Positions 9,869-18,790 of a DNA stretch of 64,000 bases are shown one piece after another (positions within the stretch are counted from its first letter, which is position 1; every line of letters starts with the position of its first letter). Location: positions 1,028,605 to 1,092,604 of the forward strand of contig CM030945.1 in NCBI GenBank assembly GCA_018136815.1, given 5' to 3'. A model generated the notes under the pieces. It saw only the letters and a program-made list of their open reading frames with translations. It made no database searches and had not been told where the DNA came from. Both the position numbers and the translations under genes were made by a program. This DNA comes from Isochrysis galbana. Lineage: Eukaryota; Haptophyta; Isochrysidales; Isochrysidaceae.

Positions 9869-11103
9869 TCACCCTACCATGAGCCACCCCGAAGGAGAGG
9901 CCCAGGAGCACCACGTACGCGGAATCGGTAAAGGAGTAGCGAAGCGGCGCGCTTCCTCCGCGATGCGCTGCTGCCGATGTAGTAGGTTTCCCCCGAGTAG
10001 CGAGTAGGGGTCATTCTTCTTCATGCAGCGCGCGGCGTGCCGGTGCGCGACGACGGAGACCCGAGCGTCGCTCAGAGGATCCATGTCGCCCTTGAACGTC
10101 CGCGCGCTGTATATGGAAGAATCGTCCTTGATGTACGCGTCGAGGCAGACCATGCAGAAGATGGCCTTGCACCAGCAGGTGACCGCGCAGCAGCCGTCGA
10201 TGGTGCATGGTGCGACGGCACGGGCGCGCCGCAGCAGGGCAGCTTGGGCCACGGCAGCTCGGCGGCGGCGAGGGCGGCGGCCGCGGGGGTGGCGGCCGCG
10301 GCGGCCTCGGCGGCCTCGGTGGCCTCGGCGATGGCCTCCTTCACCTTGCGCGCGATGACTGCGGCGAAGACGGGGCTCGACTCCCAGTTGCGCAAATCGG
10401 AGCCGAGCGTGCGCCCCTCCTCCCCCTGCAGCTGGCTGACCGTCGCGCAGATCTCGGGGGCGGTGCACGATCCGAGGCAGCACTTGGGCGCCTAGTGGCG
10501 CATCGAGCGCAAGAGGCAATCCTTGTGCATGGGGTGCCCCCCCTCGCAGCGTAGTGCGCCTCCCCCGCCACCTCGTCCAAGCAGACGGAGCACTGGGTGC
10601 TCTCGGAGGCCACCTCGGCGATCCGCTGCGCCCTGGCGAGCTCGGCCTTGACGCGGGCCAGCTCCCCCTGCACATCCGAGAGCTGCTTGTGCTGCTCGCT
10701 GAGGCGGGTGGCCTCCGAAACGGCCCGCTCGAAGTAGGAGCGGCTCGAGTGGAGCATGTTGAGCGTATGCTCCACAAAGTTCAGCTGGCTGGGGTCCTCC
10801 TGGGTGAGGTCCAGCGTATCGGTACGCTGCCGCTTCGGCTCCCCTCGCTCGCCATCGCCCAGGTCGAGGGCCCGCTGCTTCGAGGAGGCCCCGCATCCTC
10901 TCCCGCATCCTCTCCCGCATCCTCTCCCGCATCCTCGCCCGCATCCTCTCCCGCATCCTCGCCCGCATCCTCGCCCGCATCCTCGCCCGCATCCTCGCCC
11001 GCATCCTCGCCCGCATCCTCGCCCGCAGCGGCGTGTCCATGAGCTCTTCGTCCATCATGGCGAGGGCAGCGGCAGCGAGAGCGGGCGGCGGCGCGCGCTC
11101 CAT
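9869..11103 (-). pseudogene. MERAPPP-family RING/zinc-finger gene, frame-broken
   Basis: The start is ATG 11103 on the minus strand: MERAPPPALAAAALA, then MDEELMDTPL. A 12-bp minisatellite then adds about eleven RARM/RERM repeats and shifts the frame. In another frame the protein continues as a coiled coil (LHSSRSYFERAVSEATRLSE, ELARVKAELARAQRIAEVAS) into a RING-like start, CSVCLDEV. GGHPMHKDCLLRSMRH follows in a further frame. A second Cys-rich part (CTIDGCCAVTCWC, FCMVCLDAYI) lies in the 9869 frame. The pieces add up to a RING or RING-IBR-like ubiquitin ligase, but at least three frame changes make it non-functional as it stands. The N-terminus is shared with 26,996-27,391. Confidence 0.6.
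10892..11029. repeat. 12-bp minisatellite (CGCATCCTCKCC)n
   Basis: About eleven tandem copies of CGCATCCTCTCC or CGCATCCTCGCC. On the minus strand they read as Arg-Met-Arg-Ala/Glu repeats directly after MDTPL of the MERAPPP pseudogene. The other gene copy, at 27.3 kb, lacks the array and instead continues SPKRPRQ. Confidence 0.9.
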
Positions 11104-11107
11104 GACC

Positions 11108-11125
11108 CTATCGTTTTAACGATAG
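11108..11125 (-). promoter_or_regulatory. Leader hairpin upstream of MERAPPP ATG
   Basis: CTATCGTT-TT-AACGATAG is an 8-bp perfect stem with a two-base centre, 5 bp upstream of the ATG at 11,103 on the minus strand. Equivalent hairpins with different stem sequence but the same position occur at 27,396-27,413 and elsewhere, so pairing is kept while sequence changes. Whether it acts in RNA or DNA is not known. Confidence 0.55.
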
Positions 11126-11334
11126 TTGGTGAGTGATTTTGTAGCAACTTCGTCGAGTCCCACCGTGTTCCCAAGCGAGTCCCCCCGAGTTCCCGAGTGT
11201 ATACCCCGAGTCAACGAGTCAATACAAGCCAAGCACGCGCCTGAGCCACCCCCAGTCGCCTGCCACCACCTCCCACAAGCCTCCTTCCACACTTCCGCGC
11301 CCTCCGTGCGTCGTGCGTCGTGCGTCGATCACCA

Positions 11335-11735
11335 TGCCCGTAGTCACCCCCGAGGAAAGCTCCATGAGCTCCCCGCAAGAACCGCATTCCGCGCTAGCTG
11401 CCGGCGCGCCCTCGCAGGCAATCTCCAAGAGTGAGATGAGCCTTGCTCTGACAGAAATTTGGCCCCTCGCGTACGGAACACCCCCCCGCCCCCCCCCCGC
11501 AGATTTCCTTCCCACCTCTCCGCAGATTTCCTTCCCCTTCCCCTCCGATTTCTTCCCCCCCTTCCGCATCGTCAAATTTCCTCCCCCACCTCTACTAACG
11601 GTCAGAAGGGGAAGGGGGGGGGGAGGGAGTGGCATGCGTATCACCTACCCGTTTGACGAGTCGAGGCGCATTCCGTACACCATATCGGTATTCGATGATT
11701 GGGATAATTATGAAACGTATGACAAGGAATACTAA
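11335..11735 (+). CDS. Hypothetical Pro/Phe-rich ORF
   Basis: ATG 11335 opens MPVVTPEESSMSSPQEPHSA, about 133 codons. The middle part is translated from C-rich repeats (PPRPPPADFLP, FPFPSDFFPP). The Ser/Pro-rich opening resembles gag-type starts elsewhere in the window, but no motif is shared. The upstream leader contains a CGTGCGT triplet repeat. This may be a retroelement fragment or chance. Confidence 0.25.
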
Positions 11736-11780
11736 TACGAAAAAGGCAATGACCCCGATCATTGCAAACAGCAAACACAA
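11595..11780 (-). CDS. Possible small membrane peptide or exon
   Basis: On the minus strand the frame gives one very hydrophobic helix, CLLFAMIGVIAFFVLVFLVI, followed by RFIIIPIIEYRYG and a basic stretch; it ends in Pro/Ser translated from a C-run. Base composition is less GC-rich than the neighbours. It is not homologous to anything I recognise and lacks a convincing gene context. It could be one exon of a lost gene. Confidence 0.25.
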   Translation of the reverse strand: MCLLFAMIGVIAFFVLVFLVIRFIIIPIIEYRYGVRNAPRLVKRVGDTHATPSPPPSPSDR

Positions 11781-12052
11781 AATCTTTGGCAGACAAATTT
11801 GGCATGCTGACTAATTACATACTCGGAGATTTTCTTCGGAAACTTCTCAAACGAGTTGGGGGGGTCAGTTTGCCACAATGCCCGCTCGGGTTAAGGAATG
11901 CAACCATGATTGGCGGGTTGTCGTGTTAGTACACGGCTAGTGGCAGTACAGTTGTTTTAAAAAATAAATGATTAAACCAGCAGACAAGAAAACAGGAACA
12001 GGAGGCAACAGGCAACAAATCTTTTCTTGACGTGTTTTGCGTAACGGAAGGA

Positions 12053-13246
12053 ATGGAGGCGGCGTCGCCTCCGCGACAGCAGAGGCAGCCGCTGCCGCAG
12101 GACTATGGCTTCAAACCGGGCACGAGCATGATCGGTTGCTTCGGCACGACAGAGCGCCGCTTCGACGGGTCCTTTTCCAGGGCTGCGCAGCCCGGCACCG
12201 ACGGGCCCGGCCCGGCGGCGTACAACGTTCGTCGATCTCCTCGGCGGAGTTACGGCGAGGAGTGCAGGAAGGGCTTCGGCACAGAGGCCCGGGCGCTCGA
12301 CAAGCCCATCCTGGCCAGTCCGGGACCGGGGGCGTACAGCTCTGGGCTAAGCAGCGCTGAGCGCCTTGAGAGGGGATGGCCCAATCGAAAGGACGTGGCA
12401 GTGTTCGGCTCAAACCACCCTCGGTGGACCGTCAAGCCTGAAAACTTCAACCCGGGCCCCGGCTCGTACGAGCCGTCTTCCGAGGCGACGATCAAGTCGC
12501 CGAGCAAATTAGGTGCATGCTGGCAAAAAAATGCTCGCAATCGTAAGGGAAACCTTGATCTGAGCAAGTCAGTCGGCAGGCGGCTGAACTGGAAAGGTGA
12601 GGACGAGACAGTCACCGTTACTCCGGGGCCTATGCATTACGCACTGCCTCTTCCATCCGAGATGGGGCCGATGCGGCTGAGACGCGAGCAAGCGCTCCGC
12701 AGACCCGAGGTAAACATGCGCATCGGCTTCTCCTCATCAGTCAGGCGCGTCGTCGACTCTGGGGCTAAACGCGATGCGGCAGAGACGCCCGGACCACTCA
12801 GTTACAACCCCGTCTCCCCAAGCCTCTGCAGCTTCACCCCCTCCTCTTCCCCAGAGCGGATATCGCATATGCAGCCCGCCTTCTTGTCGACTTGCGCGCG
12901 TGACATTAACATGACCAATCGGCATACACCTCTCGGCTGTCCCGAAACGCCCGGGCCCGGCCGCTACGCGACTCACCTTGCAGATGACCGAGCGGTAGGG
13001 GGGTCGCGCTCGCCAAACAAGCGGATTCGCAACCCCGCTGCCGACGAGAGGAGAGGGCGACTCCTGTACGAGCAGATGCAGGCAGAGAGCTTTGATGGGC
13101 GCGTGCAGCCGGCGAGGGGGAAGCCCTCGCCTGGAGAAGTGCTCGCGTACCTAGTGTCCGGCGAGGGCAGCTCGGTTGTTGGGACCTCTGTACACAGCCA
13201 ATCACTAAGAGGCCAACTATCTGGCGTTGTGCGTGTCACCATGTGA
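12053..13246 (+). CDS. Sperm-tail PG-rich (STPGR) repeat protein
   Basis: A 397-aa single-exon protein from ATG 12053 (MEAASPPRQQRQ). It carries at least six STPGR-type motifs: PGPAAY, PGPGAY, PGPGSY, PGPMHY, PGPLSY and PGPGRY, spaced 35-70 residues apart, each preceded by a short basic or aromatic segment as in the family. STPGR proteins (ODF3/CIMAP relatives) are generally associated with axonemal or other microtubules, so a flagellar structural role is inferred. The C-terminal 80 residues are basic and motif-free. An upstream in-frame GTG exists but this ATG has a better context and starts the conserved part. No disruption is seen. Confidence 0.8.
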   Translation: MEAASPPRQQRQPLPQDYGFKPGTSMIGCFGTTERRFDGSFSRAAQPGTDGPGPAAYNVRRSPRRSYGEECRKGFGTEARALDKPILASPGPGAYSSGLSSAERLERGWPNRKDVAVFGSNHPRWTVKPENFNPGPGSYEPSSEATIKSPSKLGACWQKNARNRKGNLDLSKSVGRRLNWKGEDETVTVTPGPMHYALPLPSEMGPMRLRREQALRRPEVNMRIGFSSSVRRVVDSGAKRDAAETPGPLSYNPVSPSLCSFTPSSSPERISHMQPAFLSTCARDINMTNRHTPLGCPETPGPGRYATHLADDRAVGGSRSPNKRIRNPAADERRGRLLYEQMQAESFDGRVQPARGKPSPGEVLAYLVSGEGSSVVGTSVHSQSLRGQLSGVVRVTM

Positions 13247-13644
13247 CGACGGGGAGTAGTGCTATGGTCGCTCGCCCAAGTGTGCGATGATGGTCTGGAC
13301 GGCAAGTTCACGGGGATCATAATGTCCACCGCGATGCGATCTTGTGGTGTTGTTGCCTCCTTTGGGTATCTTTATCTTTAAATTTAGGATTTGAAAAAAA
13401 ACTTCTGAAGATTCAGGGCTAAAAAAATCTTCTTAAAGGTGTCCGCTAAAACCTGACAATCTTCTTACCGCACATGCGGCCATGGACCCACTACTTTAAT
13501 TAACGCAGGACACTTTCTACACCCCCACTCCCCCGGCCCTTTCCCCCCCGCCATCAGGCGACTCGCCCCCGTACACTACTGCTTAATACTTAATATATAG
13601 TAGTAATATAAATATAATACTACTAATAAATAATATTATATCCT
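13247..13644. other. Intergenic repeat debris
   Basis: About 13,500-13,590 (CTTTCTACACCCCCACTC ... CCATCAGGCGACTC) is the reverse complement of about 61,675-61,765 inside another hairpin element. The AT-rich stretch at 13,590-13,640 (TAATATATAG, TAATATTATATCC) matches the tail of the element at 23,469. So this is the flank of an older element copy, now interrupted by the insertion that follows. Confidence 0.55.
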
Positions 13645-13662
13645 AGCCAACCCCACTAGCTA

Positions 13663-14586
13663 TAATCTAACTGAGCATTAGTACCACTACTCTCACTAGC
13701 CCGGTACTAACACGACAGCCCTCAGCGCACCTGCCCGTACACCTTGGCGCGTGCTGTTGTCACAGATACATACACCTATGCATCCCTCCACATCTCCCCC
13801 CTCGCAGGCCCCCGGCTCCCATTCTAACTCCCCACAAGTTAAAATGAGGGAAAACCCATTGAGGCGGACCGAACGACGCCGGCCGACTCTCCGGGAAAAA
13901 GCACCGGGGGGGGGGGAAGGAACCTCTCGTCAAAAAAGAAGAACGGCCCTTACAGCTCGCGCCGCGAGCGGTCCTCGAAGAAATAAATGACTGCGCCCCC
14001 CGATACCTGCCACAGGGACGTCTTGAGCCACTCCCTTCTTCTCGCCCCTCCTGTCGCCAGCCGCCCCCCTTCGCCCGTTTGCTAACGCAAACGGGGCTCG
14101 TTTCTCACCACACTCCATCGGGGGGGGGTGCAAATCCCCCCTCTCCCTCATTCCATTCTCTTCCGCCCCGGTCCCTGCGGCGCGTCGCCATGCGGCGCGC
14201 CATGGCCTGCTCTCAGAGGTCCTTCAGGGGCGCCCAGAGGGCCAGCAGGGGCAGCTCAGGGGGCAGTGGAGGCTGGGGCTCAGCCCCTGGCCCCCCCTGC
14301 CTCTCCCTCGCTCGCCTCGCTGGCCTTGGGTGCCGCCCTGAGGCCTCTGTCTGCCTGGCGACCAGGGATGGGGGGGGGAGTCAGTACGAGAGCTGGCCCA
14401 TGCGGGCCTGGGAGTGCGGCTCGCGACCCGCGCCCACTAGGGGTCTGGGCTGAATTGATGAGTGCCCTGCCCCTGCCAGGGGGCAGGGGCTGGGGTTGAA
14501 TGTACGGGCCCACCCCGGGGGGTGTCCGCGATGGAGAGAGGGGGGCGCGAGGCCCCCATTGACCCCCACTTATAAAAGTAGGTTGA
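13663..14586 (-). mobile_element. Hairpin-tipped retroposon-like element, copy A1 (924 bp)
   Basis: The element is flanked by an exact 18-bp direct repeat AGCCAACCCCACTAGCTA at 13,645-13,662 and 14,587-14,604. The same sequence occurs once, uninterrupted, at about 23,494-23,511, which is the empty site. On the minus strand the element starts with a hairpin at 14,582-14,565 (CCTACTTTTATAAGTGGG), then GTCAATGGGGGCCTCGC, a shared GC-rich core (about 14,250-14,330), and ends in an A/T-rich tail (TTAGATTA). No protein is convincingly encoded. It is an inverted relative of 18,974-20,094. The long target duplication points to target-primed reverse transcription by a LINE-type enzyme supplied from elsewhere. 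Confidence 0.8.
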
Positions 14587-14604
14587 AGCCAACCCCACTA
14601 GCTA

Positions 14605-15792
14605 ATTGGATACAACGTTTCTGTTGCGGGTGGGGGGAGGGATAATTTTGGGTGCGTGCTATACTTAGCACGCCCCGTCTCTCACCCCTCCTCGGTTCGG
14701 CAACTCCAGATTCCCCCCCCTGGCGTGGAAATCAACCCCGCGTTCCGAGATCCGAGAGCTCTCTTCATTCCTCTCTCGCCCGTCTCGCTCCTCGCTCTTT
14801 CGGCAATTCTCCCCCGATTACTAGCAGTGTAGACGGTCCGTTAATGTTAGTCTTTTGTCTTTTGTGTCGTCGTTTTTGTTCTTTGTTCCGTTCCCTTTCG
14901 TGATCCGCGCCGGTCCTGTTGCCCCCACCATGTCTGCTTCAAGTCCATGAAATCATAGAAGTATTGTATTGCGGTGCGTACAGAACCAGGCTGTATCGAC
15001 CGTGTTTGCTGGTGATGACCATGGCTTCGTAATGCGCTGCGAGAGGCGCGCTTGAAGGCCATCGATAAAATTATACCGGAGGGGGCCCGTTGTATATTTC
15101 TGCGCGGTTGTCAGAGGCCTGAAATTGAGTATTTTTCGAAAATTTTGCCGGAGGACCCCGGATTTTTTTTGCTGATCTCTCATACCAGAACCTATAGGGA
15201 GCTTATTTAGGTCCTCGTTTGCCCATTACCGATGGTGCCCTTCGCACCCCCCTAGTGAGTGACCGGGCTAGCACTGCACGCCGATCACATGCAGCGCGGG
15301 CGGGGAAGCCCCGGGTGCCCGGGTGCCGCTTCAGCCGCGCTTCCACACCCATCCACTCCCTGGGCCTCCACCCCCCACGGATCACCGAATTCGAATTCCC
15401 ATGACCCATACATGGAGCGAAGGCCTGCAGAGGCGGGCAGGTGGGCAAGCCAGCGCGGCCGCCGTCTCGCGCCAGAGTTAGAAGACCTTTAGAACCGGCT
15501 TTCTCTAAAACGTATCGGCGCGCGTCCGGCCCTCTTCCCTCTCCCCCCCCCCCCCCCCCCCTCCCTCCCTTCCCCCTCCGCCTCCCCCCCTCCCCCCTTT
15601 GCTTCCTACTCTCTCTCTCTTCCTCTCCCCCCACCCCCCCACCCCACCCCGCGCACATCCCCATAATATCTCTCTACCTTCCACCCCACACCCGCCCCAT
15701 CCGCCCAGATCCTCTTCTTCCACACCCTTCCTTCTCTCTCACCCACCAATTTCCCTCTGCAAGTTCTTCTCTCTTCATTCTTCTCTTCTCCG
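14605..15792. other. Intergenic; repeat flank and CT-rich leader
   Basis: The first ~50 bp continue the interrupted older element (ATTGGATACAACG, compare ATTGGACACAAC at 23,513). From 15,540 to 15,790 the sequence is C/T-rich microsatellite directly upstream of the next start codon, a pattern also seen before the 37,961 gene. I see no gene on either strand. Confidence 0.5.
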
Positions 15793-17578
15793 ATGGCCAC
15801 CGCACTGGCAGCAGCGCCGCTCATCGCTCTCACCGCTGCGCTGCTCGCGGTCATCGCACAGCTGGGCGGCCGTGCGCGAGCGGCCGCGCTCTCGATCTCC
15901 ACTTGCGGACTGCCCGCATGGCCAGACGCTGCGACCGTCGCCTCGTGGCCCATCCGTGGCGCCAGAGAGCGCTGCTTCTGCGCATATGCCAGCCTCGATG
16001 CGATTGGGCTGCCAGGGCTCGCGGCCGAGTGCCCGAGATGGGCCGAATTCGTCTCCAAGGACGGCGGCGCCACCGCGGGCCTCGTCCACCAGCGAGGCAT
16101 GGCCACCATTCTCGGCAGCAGCGCGAGCAATGTGAGCAGTAGCTCATACGGGTATGTCGCCGATTGGGCGGTCGACATGGGCTCCGGCTTTGGCGCAAGA
16201 TGCAACAAGTCGCTCTCGCCGAACTGTGAGCCCGCTGGCGTCCACGTCCTTTCGATGCCGCGCGCCACGTATCTTGGCGACTGCTGCACACGTATGCTGC
16301 CCGAAGCGAATCGTTCGGCGCGTTTGCGCAAACGGCATCCTATCGCTTCTGCGTGGCAGGAGCACCTGCCTGAGTACCCTCACCCTCCTATGCCGCCACC
16401 GACTTGGCAATCTCTCTCTGCATCGCTCATCCCATCTGTGGCCGATCTCATTGTCACGTCTACCACGGAGGCATGCACATTGCTGTACGATATGGTAGAT
16501 GGCGCGCTGCCCCTCGTGCGTGGCCTTGACAAGTATGAGAGCTGCAGCCTTGAGGATGAGGAGCCTCTGGTGCGCTTGGCTGTCCACAGTTGGCCCCGAG
16601 GTGGTGGAGGCGTAACAGCCGGGTTAAGGGTCTGCTGTGGTGGATGCTACCGCGAGCCCTCCTCCCACAAGGGTAGGGGGGCACACCCATGGAATCCAGA
16701 AATCGGCTGTGCCGACATTACCACTCGCATTCCCCCGGCCTATGCAGGCGGCGAATGGTTGTCTAGCTCAATGCTTCCACTACCGTCCCGACGTCTACTT
16801 CGCCCACCTGCATACAACCGGCGGCGCCGCTGCTATTCGTATCGGTCCCGTCGACTCGGGGCTCGGGCCCACCTACAACAAGACAGAGGCAGCCGATATG
16901 CATGCAGCCTTCGGGCGATACAATGTGTGTGTGTGTGAGCCGGCATCCTGGAGTGGTGCCGGAGCAGGGCGCGGCTCGTGTCCACAGGCAAAACCGGTGG
17001 ACAAGGAGTACGCGGAGCAAGCGGCCTTCACGCTTTGCCGTAACATTGCCGGTGCGTCCGGGGTTGACCCGAGGCTGTGCAGCACTTGTGATCCATCCAG
17101 GGGGCGTGATCAGGTGGCCCCACGCGACTCGACGAGCATTCACACAGCAGAGCCATCCGGACAGCACGCGCGGCTAGCTGAAGGGGCTGCCGATGTTGGA
17201 GCCGCCCGAGGCAACACTGTCGCGCTCAGCTCTAGTGCAGATGAGGTAGCTGCTACGGCAGCTAGCGGCGAGGGGATCGAGCCGGCCCGTGTGCCCGGAA
17301 GAACTAATGGACATTGGCAATTACCATGACAATTATGGTTCGGTCGGGGTCACATACGTGGCCCGCATCGCAACGGTCGTCACAGCAAAAAGCTTGGGCT
17401 GGATTAGCTCACCTGCTTTTATATCAACCCGGATCCGAACCTGCACGATTGTCCAGAGAGCGCGCATGCGCTTGCGGTCGGCGACCAATACACGTGGCGG
17501 CCACGGCCACCACACTATTGCCAAAGGTGCGTCAGCATCGATGATACCCTTCGTCCCCTCATCAACATCGATTCATGA
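15793..17578 (+). CDS. Secreted Cys-rich protein, multi-exon, unknown function
   Basis: ATG 15793 opens a clear signal peptide (MATALAAAPLIALTAALLAV). Exon 1 runs to 16569; a GTGCGC donor and an acceptor at 16747 remove 178 bp in phase 0, joining ...EDEEPL to AANGCLAQCFHYRPDVYFAH. A second phase-0 intron, 17114-17261, joins CDPSRGRDQ to LAARGSSRPVCPEELMDIGN. A last plausible piece, 17408-17578 (LTCFYINPDPNLHDCPESAH ... LRPLINIDS, stop), is in another frame and I could not place its splice. The protein is rich in cysteines, including CFCAY, CCTRM, CVCEP and CQRC; part of the second exon looks a little like a WSC-type module, but not enough to name it. It probably acts outside the cell or in the secretory pathway. 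Confidence 0.55.
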
Positions 17579-17689
17579 TACCACTGCGCCCGGGCTCGGC
17601 TTTCGTGCTTGTGGCGTTTGTTGATAATTTATTGGAAAGAGTAACGACCTTTGACTTTTTAACATGATGACACTACTTATACGAAGCGT

Positions 17690-18211
17690 TCATTTGGTCT
17701 CACCCTGCGCCATTCGCTTTTCGCCCGCGCTGTTTGGGATGCAATTGAAAGTGCAGCCCATGGTACCGAGATCGTCATGGGCACAATCCTGTTCGCGATA
17801 GTGTGGAGATGACGCATCCGCGATCGGCCCTATACTTTTATAATGATTGACTGACCTGCGGACCAGCGCTCTTTCACATAAGAACATTCCCCACCGCGTT
17901 GAACGAGAGGCGTGACTAGTGGCTCTGTCCTGAGGCCGTCCATTTTCATTGGGAAACACGCGCAGTTTCGTCACACTCTTGTATTGTGCAAGCGGTGTCA
18001 CGACGAGGAGGGGAGGGCCCTGGTTGATCGGGTCAAATGCATCCTTGGATAGTATGAAAATGAGCCCCACGATACCCGCAATCACCGCGTGGAACAAAAT
18101 GAGGATCGGGAGGTAAAATTCGACAAATCCCATCTTTACGTTTTCGCTTTCGTCGCGAGCAGAGTTTTCCTCGTCCTCGAGGGGGAAAAAACGATTGAGG
18201 GCGACTACCAT
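17690..18211 (-). CDS. Small single-pass membrane protein, unknown
   Basis: A 173-aa frame from ATG 18211 (MVVALNRFFPLEDEENSARD). One strong transmembrane helix, FYLPILILFHAVIAGIVGLI, lies at about residues 31-52. A charged N-terminus precedes it and a polar C-terminus follows. No family recognised; it could be one exon of a larger gene. It is convergent with the secreted Cys-rich gene. A 458-bp MITE starts 88 bp upstream of the ATG, so any promoter has been displaced or overlaps the element. Confidence 0.4.
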   Translation of the reverse strand: MVVALNRFFPLEDEENSARDESENVKMGFVEFYLPILILFHAVIAGIVGLIFILSKDAFDPINQGPPLLVVTPLAQYKSVTKLRVFPNENGRPQDRATSHASRSTRWGMFLCERALVRRSVNHYKSIGPIADASSPHYREQDCAHDDLGTMGCTFNCIPNSAGEKRMAQGETK

Positions 18212-18299
18212 GTGTTCGCAGAACTCGAGGGGTGGGCTGCGGATCTCCTCTTAGGGTGTGTGCGAATAGTTTTTACCCGTAATATGTTCGCCGCTCGCC

Positions 18300-18757
18300 T
18301 AGGCCTAGGTAGAAATATGTAGTTTTTCTTGCCCAAATAGTAGTATGTAGTAAAAATATGTCGAAATATGTAAGAAATCCGCCCAAATATGTAGAAAATA
18401 TGTAGTAGTGAAAGAATGTCCCTCTCCCTTGCCGCTCCCACTCCCGCTCTCGCTCTCGCTCTCCCTCTCCCTCTCCCTCTCCCTCGCCGCTCGCTCTCTT
18501 TCGCTCTCGCTCTCGCTCTCCCTCTCCCTCTCTCTCGCTCCCCCTCTCGCCCCGCGCGCTCTCGCGAACTCCCACTTGCGAACCCCCCCCCCGGCGTAAC
18601 GTCCATAATTAGTATGTAAACCTCCTCCGTACGCCATGTACGCGCCCAAATATGCAGTAAATATGTGAACCATGCACAAATATGTGATCGATATGTATTC
18701 CGGAAAATTTGACCCAAATATGTAGTTCAATATGTCACATATTTCTACCTAGGCCTG
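18300..18757. mobile_element. hAT-like MITE, 458 bp
   Basis: Terminal inverted repeats of about 21 bp (left TAGGCCTAGGTAGAAATATG, right end CATATTTCTACCTAGGCCTG) match except at the outermost base. They are flanked by an exact 8-bp target duplication CGCTCGCC at 18,292-18,299 and 18,758-18,765. An 8-bp duplication and YAGGC-type termini fit the hAT superfamily. The interior has many AAATATGTA words near both ends and a CT-rich microsatellite at about 18,418-18,560. No transposase is encoded. Confidence 0.8.
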
Positions 18758-18790
18758 CGCTCGCCGCTAGGGGCTAATGGGGGGGGGGGG

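Larger units (their letters stand above)
9685..11128 (-). mobile_element. Hairpin-tipped repeat carrying the MERAPPP RING pseudogene
   Basis: Read on the minus strand, the unit begins with the hairpin at 11,108-11,125, continues GGGTCATGG into the MERAPPP reading frame, and ends near 9,685-9,760. The end is a GTCGCACGCGCGGCG motif followed by a run of A/T, like tails seen at 35,567, 37,200 and 61,800. I could not find a target-site duplication, so these limits are inferred from the shared ends. Just before the tail lies a 3' piece of the cytochrome b561 gene, suggesting a chimeric copy. Confidence 0.4.

Noticed and set aside
15606..16331. Minus-strand ORFs opposite the 15,793 gene
   Set aside because: Shadow frames; the plus strand has a signal peptide, splice-consistent frame and better composition.
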